The notes under the pieces were generated by a model, which saw only the letters and a list, made by a program, of their open reading frames with translations, ran no database searches and was not told where the DNA came from. From NCBI GenBank assembly GCA_003132665.1, contig PKYN01000019.1:79696-143695 (forward strand): DNA of 64,000 bases, given 5' to 3'. The DNA is from Actinomycetota bacterium. GTDB lineage: Bacteria; Actinomycetota; Thermoleophilia; Gaiellales; Gaiellaceae. Positions 8,624 through 17,739 of this stretch are shown here, piece after piece. How positions within the stretch are numbered: the stretch's first letter is position 1; each line of letters starts with the position of its first letter. The position numbers and the translations under genes were made by a program.

Positions 8624-10057
8624 TTGAATCCTGCGCAGACACCCGAAGGTCAGGCTGCGAACGGCAGTGTTGGGAAGCGCAGGACGCTAGCCCGCAACTC
8701 CTCGAGCGTGTTGTTCGCGACCGTCGTTGCGGCGATCGCCGTCGTCGGGACGGCGATCATCACGACGCGCCTGTTGGGACCGACCGGGCGCGGCCAGCTG
8801 ACCGTGGCGACGCTGCTTGCGACGCTGATCGTCACGCTCGGAAGCGTCGGGTTGGGCTCGGCGGCGACCTACTTCACGGCCCGCGACGAGCGAGCCCGAA
8901 CCGTAGTGCTCGGCAATAGCGTTTTGCTCGGCTTCGCACTCGGGCTCGCGATAATCGGCGCGGGATTCGCCGTCATCGTCTTCAGCGGCGCAACGCTGAA
9001 AGGCGTTCCCGCTTCCTACCTCCTCATCGCCATGACGGTCGTCCCGTTCGCTCTCGTTTTGGGGAATGTGCAGTCCGTCTTCCTGGGGCTGCAACGCTTC
9101 CGGGAGTTCAACCGGATAACGGTCGCGCAGGCAGTGCTGCCCCTGCTCCTGATCGGAGTCGCTCTTCTCGCTCTGGGAGGCGGAGTGCGCGCCGCGATCG
9201 TCGCGACCACGATCAGCACCATCCTGCTCGCGGTGGTGGTTCTCGTGATAGCCAGCCGGACCGTTGGCGTCAGCTGGCGACCCGATCGTGGCTACGTCAA
9301 GGCCGCAACCTCATACGGCGTTCGCGTCCACGCAGCCAACGTGCTGAACTTCCTCGGCTACCGGCTCGACGTCTTCGTTCTCAACGCCTACGCGTCGCCC
9401 GCGGCGGTCGGTCTGTATGCGGCCGCGGTGGCCGTGGCCGAGCGTCTCTGGATGCTCTCCCAGGCGGTGAGCGTCGCGCTCTTTCCGAGGATCGCCGAGG
9501 AGAAGGACGAGGACGTCCGCCGCTCGATCACGCCTTTGCTCGCGCGGAACACCTTCTGGCTCACCGCCGTCGCAGCCGCACTGTTCTGGCTGCTCAGCGG
9601 GCCGCTGGTGACTCTCCTCTACGGGAGCAAGTTCGCGTCCTCGGCCGGCGCCCTGCGTGCCCTCCTCCCCGGCATCGTCGCCTACAGCGCAACCCGAGTG
9701 CTCGGAAACGACATCGCCGCGCGCGGGCGCCCGATCCTCAATTCCTACGTCGCCACCGTGAGCGTCGCGTTGAACTTGAGCCTGAACCTGATGCTGGTTC
9801 CGCGTTATGGGATCAAGGGAGCCGCCTGGTCGAGCACGGCCTCGTACTCGCTGCTGTGCGTGATGACCGCAGCGGTGTACTGCAAGATCGCCAGGGTCTC
9901 GCCTCGCTCGGTGTTCGTTCCCGCCCGGGAAGACGGGGCGGCCTACCTGCGCCTGGCTCGCAGGCTGCTCGCACGCCCCGCGGCTCAGGACTCAGCCGGC
10001 TTGGATGTGGCGGCAACGCCCGCCGCCTTGTCCGACGCCGAGAGCACGGACTCGTAG
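8624..10057 (+). CDS. Polysaccharide flippase (Wzx/MVF family, copy 1)
   Basis: A 477-residue polytopic protein with about 14 hydrophobic helices. The N-terminal part shows the RNSSSVLFATVVAAIAVVG and TRLLGPTGRGQLTVA pattern of oligosaccharide flippases, and later repeats fit the MVF/MATE-like fold (for example YRLDVFVLNAYASPAAVGLYAAA, read as two stretches). Such proteins move undecaprenyl-linked repeat units to the outer face of the membrane. Start TTG 8624 follows GAGG by about 13 bases; a TAGATT box overlaps this area. It is divergent from the methyltransferase at 8515. Its 3' end overlaps the convergent GT4 gene by 73 bases. A second flippase is at 56563. Confidence 0.88.
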   Translation: MNPAQTPEGQAANGSVGKRRTLARNSSSVLFATVVAAIAVVGTAIITTRLLGPTGRGQLTVATLLATLIVTLGSVGLGSAATYFTARDERARTVVLGNSVLLGFALGLAIIGAGFAVIVFSGATLKGVPASYLLIAMTVVPFALVLGNVQSVFLGLQRFREFNRITVAQAVLPLLLIGVALLALGGGVRAAIVATTISTILLAVVVLVIASRTVGVSWRPDRGYVKAATSYGVRVHAANVLNFLGYRLDVFVLNAYASPAAVGLYAAAVAVAERLWMLSQAVSVALFPRIAEEKDEDVRRSITPLLARNTFWLTAVAAALFWLLSGPLVTLLYGSKFASSAGALRALLPGIVAYSATRVLGNDIAARGRPILNSYVATVSVALNLSLNLMLVPRYGIKGAAWSSTASYSLLCVMTAAVYCKIARVSPRSVFVPAREDGAAYLRLARRLLARPAAQDSAGLDVAATPAALSDAESTDS

Positions 10058-11187
10058 ATCGCCTGTAACTGCGTTCCGACGGCTTCGAGGCTGTATCGAC
10101 CGCGGGCGTCCGCGGCGATGCTGACGCGGTCGTACGAGTCGAGGTTCGAGAGCACGCTGTCCAGGGCATCGGCCAGCGCCGGGGGATCATCGGGCGGCAC
10201 GAGGATGCCGGCGCCATCGTAGACCATCTCCGGAATGCCCCCGACCGTGGTCGAGACAACGGGGAGCCCTGATGCCAGCGCCTCGACGACGACGCAGGGG
10301 AGATTGTCGAAACGGCTCGGAAGCACGAACAGATCAGAGCCGCGCATCATCTCGGCGATCTCCCGTTTCGGCTTCGCCCCGTGAAAGGCGACCGCCCCCG
10401 AAAGACCCGCAGCCTCGGTGCGCCGCTGGTACTCCGGGCGCTCGGGTCCCTCGCCGATCACCTCCAGTCGCCAGTCGCTGCGGCGGTTACGAAGCAAAGT
10501 CAGCGCCTCGAGCAGTGTGGGGTAGCCCTTGTGTTGCGACGATTCGAGGTTCCCGACGAAGATCATCCGCTTCTCGTCCGCGTTCTTCAGCTTCCGCTTC
10601 GCGGTGAAGAACACGGTGGTATCGACGACGTTGGGCACGATCTCGAACTTGGCCTCGATCCCGTAGGCCTCGATCGACCGCTGTAGGTGCATCGATACGG
10701 GCAGCGCGCGATCGGCGTTCCGGTAGGCGTAGCGGGCTTTCAGCACCGCGGCCCGATTCAGCGTCCGCCGCGGGAAGCCGGTGAACTGCTCGGTGATCAC
10801 GACGGGGATTCCATTTCGCTTCCCGATCACCACGGCGGGGACTCCGGCGTCGTAGACGTGGGCGTGGATCACGTCGGGCACGAACCCTTCCGCGCGCAGG
10901 CGCCGGAAGGCCTTGATCGCACTCCGGAGATAGAGCGGATACGACGTTCCGCGAAGTGGCATCGCACGGTGGTAGACGTGATAGGCGGGAATTCCCTCGC
11001 TGAGCTCGGGGTCGAGCTCCTCCTCCATCTTCCAGAGCCCGCGGCACTCCTTCGAGGCCCGAGCCAGGTGCAGCACGACGACCTCGTTGCCCGCGGACCG
11101 AACGGCCTTGGCGTGCTCGCGCACGAAGACACCTCCGTAGCCGAAGTCGCGCGTTGGATACCAGTTCGTAATGAAGAGAACCTTCAT
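9985..11187 (-). CDS. Family 4 glycosyltransferase
   Basis: A 400-residue GT-B enzyme starting at ATG 11187 (MKVLFITNWYPTRDFGYGG), with GGGAGG 13 bases upstream and an ATGA overlap with the stop of the preceding GT4 gene. The longer open frame to 12228 is only the shadow of that gene. The N-terminal acceptor domain has VIHAHVYDAGVPAV; the donor domain has IFVGNLESSQHKGYPTLLEAL, then LEVIGEGPERPEY, and the retaining-GT E-x7-E region SRFDNLPCVVVEALASGLPV followed by GGIPEMV. Likely adds a hexose to the lipid-linked oligosaccharide in the cytoplasm; donor unknown. The last 73 bases run antisense to the flippase 3' end. Confidence 0.92.
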   Translation of the reverse strand: MKVLFITNWYPTRDFGYGGVFVREHAKAVRSAGNEVVVLHLARASKECRGLWKMEEELDPELSEGIPAYHVYHRAMPLRGTSYPLYLRSAIKAFRRLRAEGFVPDVIHAHVYDAGVPAVVIGKRNGIPVVITEQFTGFPRRTLNRAAVLKARYAYRNADRALPVSMHLQRSIEAYGIEAKFEIVPNVVDTTVFFTAKRKLKNADEKRMIFVGNLESSQHKGYPTLLEALTLLRNRRSDWRLEVIGEGPERPEYQRRTEAAGLSGAVAFHGAKPKREIAEMMRGSDLFVLPSRFDNLPCVVVEALASGLPVVSTTVGGIPEMVYDGAGILVPPDDPPALADALDSVLSNLDSYDRVSIAADARGRYSLEAVGTQLQAIYESVLSASDKAAGVAATSKPAES

Positions 11188-12518
11188 GAATTCGTTCGAG
11201 CCTCCCTTGGAAAACGAGGTTTTCGTTTCGGCGCCGCGCCTTCTGCGTCGATCAGATCGAGCATCTTCCGGCCTAGACTCTCGTACTCGTAAGCGCCCAA
11301 GTCGAAGGCCGAGGAAGGCTGGAATTGCTCCCCCGCTTTGGCCCAGCGCGCCAAGTACGCGTGGAAGGCCGAAGCAAGTTCCTCGGGGCCATTCGGCGGC
11401 GCCGCCGTGTGAGCACCGGCTTCGCTCAATAGCTCCGCGGCGGCGGACTGTCGCTCGGTGATGGCGAAGATCGGCTTCTTCGCGGCCAGATACTCGAATA
11501 CCTTGGCGGTCGTTGCGTCGATGCCGCCGGGGATGAGCAGCAGACCGTCGGCGGCTTGTTGAAGGCCGAGCGCAGTGCTGTGAGGGACGCGCCCGATAAC
11601 GCGCGTGACGCGACCAAGACTCCCCTTGTCGAGCAACTCGCGCTCGGCATCGCTGATCGTCCCGGCGGCGACAAGCTCGAAGCTGGTCGTCAGCTGCGGC
11701 TCCCGTTCGAGCAAGAGCTCGAGCGCATCGAGAAACATGCGAGCGTCTCGACCTCGGTGAAGAACCGGTTCCTCCAGATCCATCCCGAGCATTCCGGTGT
11801 AGACCAGCGAGAATCGCTTCGCGTCGAGCTTCGCCCGCTCGTCCGTCGCGCTCTCGATCGCCCGCATGTCGAAACCGTTCGAGATGACGTGCGCCGAGAC
11901 GCCGTAGCGGCGCCTGACGTCGGAGGCGATCTCCTCGTTGATCGCGCTGACGAAGGTCGCGCGCCGCGCAATCGATCGTTCCAGCAGCTTGTCGATCGGG
12001 CGCAGGAGGAAGGGATGGGACACGTCGCGCAACCATCCGTCGCGGTAGTCGGCTACCCAGCGGACGCCGAAAGCGCGTGCGACGAGGCCGAGCAGATGCG
12101 TCGACTCCGGCCCCGAGGTGGTTACGATCGCGTCGGGGCGGTCTTTCCTGATCAACTTGAGCAGTTGCCGAAGCGCCTGCGGAAACCAGGTCAGCGCAGT
12201 GATGTCGGGGACCACGAAGTTCGTCCACCAGCGCGGCTTGTCGCGTGAGGCAACGCCGGTCTCCCCGCTGTATCCGACGAGCTCCTGGTACTGCGTGCGA
12301 AAACGAGTCCTCAGGTCGCCCGCGCGAATGACCCCCTGCGCCTCGTCATCTTCGGCCGAGCCCGAGATCTTGCTCGTCAGCACCGTTGTGCGGACACCCG
12401 CCGCCTCGAACCCCCGGCGCAGCCCAAGCGGCCGATGTGCGGAGACCACGTTGCAGGGCGAGTAGAGATAGGCGACCAGGAGGATGTGCTCGATGGGCCG
12501 GTCGCTGCGACGCGTCAA
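11184..12518 (-). CDS. Family 4-like glycosyltransferase
   Basis: A 444-residue GT-B protein. TTG 12518 is chosen because CGAGG lies 7 bases upstream and the conserved part (HILLVAYLYSPCNVVSAHRP) starts soon after; GTG 12596 would add 26 basic residues. Features: YSPCN-type N-terminal loop, IVTTSGPESTHLLG, VADYRDGW, a donor-side LVYTGML and the late motif TTAKVFEYLAAKKPIFAI. The same pattern occurs in the GT4 at 53545 (ADLRDS, SGKIYEYLAARRPILA), so the two are related. Family members transfer sugars in capsule and exopolysaccharide assembly; donor and acceptor are unknown. Coupled to the next GT4 by a 4-base overlap. Confidence 0.85.
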   Translation of the reverse strand: MTRRSDRPIEHILLVAYLYSPCNVVSAHRPLGLRRGFEAAGVRTTVLTSKISGSAEDDEAQGVIRAGDLRTRFRTQYQELVGYSGETGVASRDKPRWWTNFVVPDITALTWFPQALRQLLKLIRKDRPDAIVTTSGPESTHLLGLVARAFGVRWVADYRDGWLRDVSHPFLLRPIDKLLERSIARRATFVSAINEEIASDVRRRYGVSAHVISNGFDMRAIESATDERAKLDAKRFSLVYTGMLGMDLEEPVLHRGRDARMFLDALELLLEREPQLTTSFELVAAGTISDAERELLDKGSLGRVTRVIGRVPHSTALGLQQAADGLLLIPGGIDATTAKVFEYLAAKKPIFAITERQSAAAELLSEAGAHTAAPPNGPEELASAFHAYLARWAKAGEQFQPSSAFDLGAYEYESLGRKMLDLIDAEGAAPKRKPRFPREARTNS

Positions 12519-12785
12519 TCTCGTACCTCGATGTCGGCCCGTGCGCTTTCTCGCTGCAGCGGAGCGCTCGCCGCGGACGACTCGCGTGCGTCGCACAAGA
12601 ACGCCGACCGACTGGCTGGAAGGTAATTGGGCACCGGTAGCCGCAATCGTAGCGTTGGCGCTCGACGCCGATCACCACCTTTTGCAGACAATTCCGTCCG
12701 AAGCGATCAGCCATCCTGTCGAGCGGATGTCCGGAACGCCGGAGGCAGCCGTAGGTACGTCCAGGTCTCGTCCGATGGATCAGTC

Positions 12786-13529
12786 ATGAAAAACCGCGAC
12801 AGCTGGAGACCAAGCAAGTTCGTCTACCGGCGAGGGAAGCTGATCGCATCGCGAGACAGCGAGGAAGTAGACGCGGCTTCCCGGTTGATGGTCGATAGAG
12901 TCGCCGCCTACTACGACGCCAACCTGCGGCGCCATGCCAAGGGCAGACTCGTGGATCTCGGCTGCGGCAAAGCGCCGCTCTATCGCGCGTACGCGGACTC
13001 CGTAACCGAGGTCACCTGCGTGGACTGGGGCAACACCTCACACGAGAACGCCTACCTCGACTTGGAGTGCGATCTCAACAAAGCCCTTCCCTTCGCTGAC
13101 GGCGCCTTCGACACGGTGATCCTGTCGGACGTTCTCGAGCACATAGCGCAGCCGGAGCCGCTCTGGGCGGAGATCTCCAGGATTCTGGCGCCGAGTGGGA
13201 AGGTGATCCTGAACGTGCCTTTCTACTACTCGATTCACGCCGGCCCCTACGACTACTACAGGTACACCGAGTTCGCCCTGAGACGATTCGTAGAGAAATC
13301 GGGTCTCAGGCTGATTCAGCTCGAGAGCGTCGGCGGCGCTCCCGAGATCCTGGCCGACGTGTTCGCAAAGAACATCAAGCGCTTTCCGCTGATCGGATAT
13401 CCACTGGCAGTGTTTGCTCAGTGGCTCACGGCGGGCTTCACGAGAACGCGTTTCGGCAGAAAGGTGTCCCGAGCCACCGGCCACAGCTTCCCCTTCGGTT
13501 ACTTCTTGATCGCAGAAAAGCCGAGCTAG
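12786..13529 (+). CDS. SAM-dependent methyltransferase (Methyltransf_11 type)
   Basis: A 247-residue protein from ATG 12786; the open frame to 12627 is not supported because the extra residues look non-coding. Motif I is LVDLGCGKAPLYRAY, followed by VTCVDWGN, the motif IV/post-I region FDTVILSDVLEHIAQPEPLW and LAPSGKVILNVPFYY. The YYSIHAGPYDYYRYTEFALR segment is common in methyltransferases of glycan clusters. It is isolated on the plus strand between two minus-strand glycosyltransferase groups, and its 3' end faces the GT2 at 13564 with 34 bases between. Confidence 0.85.
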   Translation: MKNRDSWRPSKFVYRRGKLIASRDSEEVDAASRLMVDRVAAYYDANLRRHAKGRLVDLGCGKAPLYRAYADSVTEVTCVDWGNTSHENAYLDLECDLNKALPFADGAFDTVILSDVLEHIAQPEPLWAEISRILAPSGKVILNVPFYYSIHAGPYDYYRYTEFALRRFVEKSGLRLIQLESVGGAPEILADVFAKNIKRFPLIGYPLAVFAQWLTAGFTRTRFGRKVSRATGHSFPFGYFLIAEKPS

Positions 13530-13563
13530 CGGCCGGGGGGAAGAAGCGTTATCCGCGTGCGCG

Positions 13564-14460
13564 CTAACCGGAGCGCCGGAACATGGATCTCAGCCGGCGG
13601 TTGAAGAAGAGCCGCGACTTCGCCGCGAGATCGCGGAGCTGACCGTGACGGAGATAAGGCGCGGCCTCACGCAAGCGCCCGTGCTTGAGCAGTTTCGCTC
13701 CGAGCGCAACGTTCGTCCGCTCCAATGTTCGTTCGAGCAAAGCCTCGGCCTTTGGCGGGAAGGGGTAATGCGAAGAGAAGTACTCCAGCGCCTGCATGTA
13801 CCGCTTGAGCATCACGACGCTGTCCGAGGAGTCGCTCTTGTGGCCTCGGTAATAGATTGCCAGCGGCTCGTCGAGGTAGTCGAAGCGGGTACCGGCGAGA
13901 GCGACCCTCAGCCACAGGCCATAGTCGGTATTCGAGCGGAACGGAGCCTCGCAATCGAAGCCGCCCACGCTTCTCAGAAGGTCCTTCGACGCGATCACGC
14001 TGTTGTTCGTGATGAAGGCGTGCTCGAGCCACTCCTCCAGCAGCGGCGCGAGTATCTGTCCGTCCCACGGCGGCGCAAGCTTGCTGTAACGAACGCGCTT
14101 CCCGCCTTTTGTGCAGTACGAGTCCGTGTAGCTGAACTCCGAGCGCCTCTCGTCCATGAACGCGATCTGTCGCTCGAGCTTCTCGGGCAACCACTCGTCA
14201 TCGGCATCGAGAAAGGCGACAAGCTCACCCTGCGATTCCTCGAGCCCGCGGCTCCGCGCCTCCGCTTCGCCCTGATGGTCCTGGTGGACGTATCGGACTT
14301 TTTCGAACGAGCGCGCGATCTCGGCTGTGCGGTCGGTCGAGCCGTCGTCGACGAGAACGATCTCGTAGTCGCTGTACGTCTGCGCCTCGACCGAGCGAAG
14401 CGCTCGGGCGAGAAAATCCTCAGCGTTGTAGGCGGGTATGTTGACGCTAACTCTGGACAC
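13564..14460 (-). CDS. Family 2 glycosyltransferase (paralogue of 31114-31998)
   Basis: A 298-residue GT-A enzyme: VSVNIPAYNAEDFLARAL, VLVDDGSTDRTAEIA, the nucleotide/metal site FLDADDEWLPEKLERQ, FITNNSVIASKDLLRSVGGFD and LWLRVALAGTRFDYLDEPLA. GTG 14460 has only a weak upstream site but is the last start before the conserved strand. It is clearly a paralogue of the GT2 at 31114-31998 (shared blocks include the FLDADDEWLPEKLERQ segment and the LAGTRFDYLDEPLAIY segment). Both copies are on the minus strand and each has a decayed region directly upstream, so they may mark the ends of a rearranged or duplicated block. Confidence 0.92.
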   Translation of the reverse strand: MSRVSVNIPAYNAEDFLARALRSVEAQTYSDYEIVLVDDGSTDRTAEIARSFEKVRYVHQDHQGEAEARSRGLEESQGELVAFLDADDEWLPEKLERQIAFMDERRSEFSYTDSYCTKGGKRVRYSKLAPPWDGQILAPLLEEWLEHAFITNNSVIASKDLLRSVGGFDCEAPFRSNTDYGLWLRVALAGTRFDYLDEPLAIYYRGHKSDSSDSVVMLKRYMQALEYFSSHYPFPPKAEALLERTLERTNVALGAKLLKHGRLREAAPYLRHGQLRDLAAKSRLFFNRRLRSMFRRSG

Positions 14461-15196
14461 GGCTCTACTGGTGTGTTCGCGGACTTCAATATAGTCTCGC
14501 TCCCCGCCTTACGCGCAGCGACTGGAAGACGCTACGCCGCCCCGCCCGCAGGGAATTCATCGCAAGAGTGGCGCTCCGCGTCAAAGTCCACATCCTCGAG
14601 CCCGAATGCGTGCTCGATGCTCGTCGAAACGGTCGCGCCTCAGCCGAGTAGACAGCGCTCGCGCAGGCCATGAGGTGCCGGGAGTTGTGTGGAAGACCGG
14701 CCCACTCCGTGATCGGTAGGCAAACGATCGTGTCGAAGAGTGGCCTGCGCTGCATCAGCGGTACGAGAGGATGATCATGTCGAGCACCGGAGCGTGATCT
14801 CTTACGCCGGCTCGGCGCGTTCCGGCAGAACGGCGCGAGCTCCGGCGCCTTCGCTGCTCAACACCTTCTGCCCGTTCATGGTCATCAAGACTACCGCGGA
14901 GTCTCGTCGCAGGCGGCGGCAGCTCGTGTGCCGATCAGCCTTTACAACCACTTGACATTTCCAGGTCTAGAGTGGGCGGAAAGGCCGGCGCCCGGGAAAG
15001 CGTTGCCCTTTCTCATCCCGACGCTCCCCTGGTTCGCAGGGCGCGCGAGTGGGGATACGGAAGCGCGTGATCGTTCGCCGAATCCACGATCGAAAACCGC
15101 GTCTCGCCAAAGGCAGCCGCTCGAACCCATGACTTTGCCATTAGCTAAGAAATCGGCCGCGTGTTAGGCTGGGACTCGCCAGGAATCGTGAGCGAG
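14461..15196. other. Gene-poor, probably decayed stretch
   Basis: No full-length gene is visible on either strand over about 735 bases. Short reading frames look like broken coding sequence rather than a regulatory region: on the minus strand a fragment similar to the start of a glycosyltransferase (see 14641-14755) begins one base inside the stop of another short frame ending VLDMIILSYR, as in an old operon junction. A TTGACA hexamer occurs at 14953 but has no convincing -10 partner. Confidence 0.5.
14641..14755 (-). pseudogene. Remnant of a glycosyltransferase N-terminus
   Basis: From ATG 14755 the frame reads MQRRPLFDTIVCLPITEW and then AGLPHNSRHLMACASA. The IVCLPITEW...SRHLM pattern recalls GT-B glycosyltransferases of capsule loci that begin with a line such as IICLS-x-xDW-x-x-x-x-R-x-x-x-LM. 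After about 35 residues the similarity is lost and the frame turns into Arg/Ser-rich nonsense, consistent with frameshift and truncation. The ATG overlaps the TGA of a preceding short frame (TGATG). Identification rests on a short motif only. Confidence 0.35.
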
Positions 15197-16717
15197 ATGC
15201 CGAAACCACCAGAAGTCGCCGGGTGGAGTGACGGAAAGCAGTCACCGGAAGTTCGATCGCCAGGTCGCAATCACGAGACGATAATGAGCTTCATGTCGAG
15301 CGCCCCGTCACGCAAAACCAAATACGCCGATTCGCGCTCGATCGCCGGACACAACGACGTCTGGGCAGAGCCCTCGACCAACGAGTGGCGCGAGTCTCTT
15401 TTGCGGCGCATGCTCGCGGCCGCGGACATCCTCGCCGTGCTGTTCGGCGGCCTTTCGGTCGGCTTCCTGCTCGGAAGCAACGTCAACGCGCTGTTCTGGA
15501 CGATCACGCTCATACCGTTGTGGGTTGTACTGGCGAAGCTCCTCGGACTGTATGACCGCGATCAGCGCTCCCTCCGCCACCTGACGATCGACGAGGCGCC
15601 GCTGATCGCGACCTGGGCGCTACTCGGCTCGATCGGCATCGTGTTCTTCCTGCGGTTGCCTCTTCCGGGCTCGTTGCCGCTGGCAGGCGCGGCGCATCTG
15701 ATGCTCGTCACCTCCCTGTCGGCGTTCGTGCTGCGCGGAGTAACCCGCCGCCTTTGGAGGTACGCCACTCCGCCGGAGCGCACGATCATCATCGGCTCCG
15801 GCTCCGAGGTCGCAATGATCCGGCGCAAGGTCGAGCTCTTCCCCGATGCACATCTCAACATCGTCGCGGAGATCGCGCAGATCGACCCCGAAGAACTGCT
15901 CGATGGAGACGGCCGCTGGCACTCGGTCGACCGCATCGTCGTCGCGGCCGCGTCGGTTGACGCAGACACGATCGAGAGGCTCTTCGCTCTCAGCCAACGG
16001 CAGCACATCAGGCTGAGCGTGGTTCCGCTGGCCAGGAACCTCTTCGGGGCGGCCGTACAGATGAACCACATCGCGGATCTCCCGGTGCTCGAATACCGAA
16101 CCTGGAACATTCCCCGCTCGACGCTGCTCTTGAAGCGGGTCCTGGATATCGCCGTCAGCAGCGTCGCGATCGTTCTGCTCGCTCCGATCGCGCTCGTCGT
16201 CGCACTCGTGATCAAGTTCGACAGCCGCGGCCCGGTCGTCTTCTCGCAGGTGCGCGCCGGCCACAACAAGCGACCGTTCCGCATGCGCAAGTTCCGCACG
16301 ATGGTCGCCGACGCCGAGCATCACCTGCAGGAGATCGTTCCGTTCGACAAGCTCACCGAGCCGATGTTCAAGATAAAGAACGATCCCCGCATCACGCGCG
16401 TAGGCCGCTTCCTGCGCCGCTCGAGCCTCGACGAGATCCCGCAGCTGTGGAACGTGCTCAAGGGCGACATGAGCCTGGTCGGGCCACGTCCGGAGCAGCT
16501 CGACCTGGTCGAGCGCTACGAGCCCGAGCACCTCTTCAGGCTTTCGGTCAAGCCCGGGCTGACCGGCCCGATGCAGGTAAACGGTCGCGGCGCCCTGTTC
16601 TTCCACGAGCGCCTGGCGCTCGAGCGCGAGTACATCGAGAACATGTCGATCTTCCGCGACTTGCGCATTCTGTTGATGACGTTCTCGGCGATCGTGACGC
16701 GGCGCGGCGCCTACTAG
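15197..16717 (+). CDS. Polyprenyl-phosphate sugar-phosphotransferase (initiating enzyme, copy 2)
   Basis: A 506-residue paralogue of the enzyme at 2799-4352, collinear from [15 protein letters not shown] to the end. It has the same four N-terminal helices, a central nucleotide-binding-like domain ([11 protein letters not shown]), the helix before the catalytic part, and [31 protein letters not shown] and SLVGPRPEQ. It should start a lipid-linked glycan by loading a sugar-1-phosphate. ATG 15197 is taken as start (AGGA about 12 bases upstream); GTG 15188 and GTG 15161 are alternatives. It opens the plus-strand cassette containing the ABC exporter. Presence of two such enzymes suggests two different polymers. 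Confidence 0.9.
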   Translation: MPKPPEVAGWSDGKQSPEVRSPGRNHETIMSFMSSAPSRKTKYADSRSIAGHNDVWAEPSTNEWRESLLRRMLAAADILAVLFGGLSVGFLLGSNVNALFWTITLIPLWVVLAKLLGLYDRDQRSLRHLTIDEAPLIATWALLGSIGIVFFLRLPLPGSLPLAGAAHLMLVTSLSAFVLRGVTRRLWRYATPPERTIIIGSGSEVAMIRRKVELFPDAHLNIVAEIAQIDPEELLDGDGRWHSVDRIVVAAASVDADTIERLFALSQRQHIRLSVVPLARNLFGAAVQMNHIADLPVLEYRTWNIPRSTLLLKRVLDIAVSSVAIVLLAPIALVVALVIKFDSRGPVVFSQVRAGHNKRPFRMRKFRTMVADAEHHLQEIVPFDKLTEPMFKIKNDPRITRVGRFLRRSSLDEIPQLWNVLKGDMSLVGPRPEQLDLVERYEPEHLFRLSVKPGLTGPMQVNGRGALFFHERLALEREYIENMSIFRDLRILLMTFSAIVTRRGAY

Positions 16718-16857
16718 GATGACTCTCATCGCCTCCAGCACCCACCTCCGTGCCGTGGGTATCCTCTAGACGCCGCCGTCCACCGCACGAATCGACTGCG
16801 CTCCGGTTAGTCGCTTCTTCGGTCCGAGGCTAATACTCAACTTCCGAACGAGGGCCA

Positions 16858-17739
16858 GTGAAACTCGAAGAGATAACCCGACCGAGCGAGCGCAGCGAGA
16901 AGCCGTCCGTGCCAAAGCCGCTTGAGCTCGTCATCGAGCCCAGTGGGGTGCTCAGGCTCGATCTGAGAGAGCTCTGGCACTATCGCGAGCTGTTCTACTT
17001 CTTCGCCTGGCGCGACATCAAGGTTCGCTACAAGCAGACCGCGCTCGGAGTGGTCTGGGCGATGTTCGCCCCATTTGTGACTGTTGTTGTATTCACGGTC
17101 TTCTTCAACCGCGTCGCGCACATCAAATCGCCGAACGCGATCCCTTACGCCATCTTCTCCTATACGGGCCTGCTCTTCTGGAACTTCTTCTCCGCCGCCG
17201 TGGGTTCCACCAGCACCAGCATGATGACCAACAAAGCCGTCGTCTCCAAGGTGTATTTCCCGCGCCTTATCGCTCCCTTTTCGGCCACGATCGTCAACAT
17301 GGTCGACTTCGGCTTTGCGTTCGTGGTGTACGCCGCTCTATTTCTCTTCTACGGAATTACGCCCGGGCTCGCGGGGGTTCTACTCCTCCTGCCCATGCTT
17401 GCGCTCACCTTCATCGCAGCCACCGGGCTGGGGCTCTTCTTCGGCGCCCTCAACGTCCGTTACCGCGACGTCGGCTTCATCGTCCCCTTCATGATCAGCA
17501 CGCTCCTGTTCCTCACGCCGGTGATCTATCCGGTCTCGCTCGTACCCGAGAGCTACCAGTGGATTCTCTACCTCAATCCAGTGGCGGGAGTGATCCAGAC
17601 CATGCGCGCCGGCGCCTTGCACCAGGGAGCAATCCCTTGGTCGATGCTCGGCATCTCTGTGACGAGCTTGGTCTGCATGTTCACGTTCGGCCTTCTCTAC
17701 TTCGTACGGCAGGAACGCAGCTTCGCGGATTACCTATGA
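16858..17739 (+). CDS. wzm: ABC polysaccharide exporter, permease subunit (Wzm-like)
   Basis: A 293-residue ABC-2 type membrane protein with about six hydrophobic helices. The cytoplasmic N-terminus contains the conserved FFAWRDIKVRYKQTALGVVW segment, the hallmark of O-antigen/teichoic-acid permeases (Wzm, TagG). The partner ATPase follows with a 4-base overlap. Together they export a finished, lipid-linked polysaccharide, in contrast to the flippase/Wzy route also encoded here. GTG 16858 has GAGG 4 bases upstream, a close but acceptable spacing. Confidence 0.93.
   Translation: MKLEEITRPSERSEKPSVPKPLELVIEPSGVLRLDLRELWHYRELFYFFAWRDIKVRYKQTALGVVWAMFAPFVTVVVFTVFFNRVAHIKSPNAIPYAIFSYTGLLFWNFFSAAVGSTSTSMMTNKAVVSKVYFPRLIAPFSATIVNMVDFGFAFVVYAALFLFYGITPGLAGVLLLLPMLALTFIAATGLGLFFGALNVRYRDVGFIVPFMISTLLFLTPVIYPVSLVPESYQWILYLNPVAGVIQTMRAGALHQGAIPWSMLGISVTSLVCMFTFGLLYFVRQERSFADYL

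Noticed and set aside
11188-12228. N-terminal extension of the GT4 gene at 9985
   Set aside because: The extension overlaps the upstream GT4 in another frame; the conserved GT4 start and an ATGA overlap place the start at 11187.
16735-16768. Possible terminator after the second phosphotransferase
   Set aside because: ACCCAC...GTGGGT gives only a 6-bp stem with a 9-base loop and no T-run.
17559-17735. 59-codon extension of the exporter ATPase
   Set aside because: It overlaps the permease coding sequence; ATG 17736 gives the usual ABC ATPase start with a 4-base overlap.
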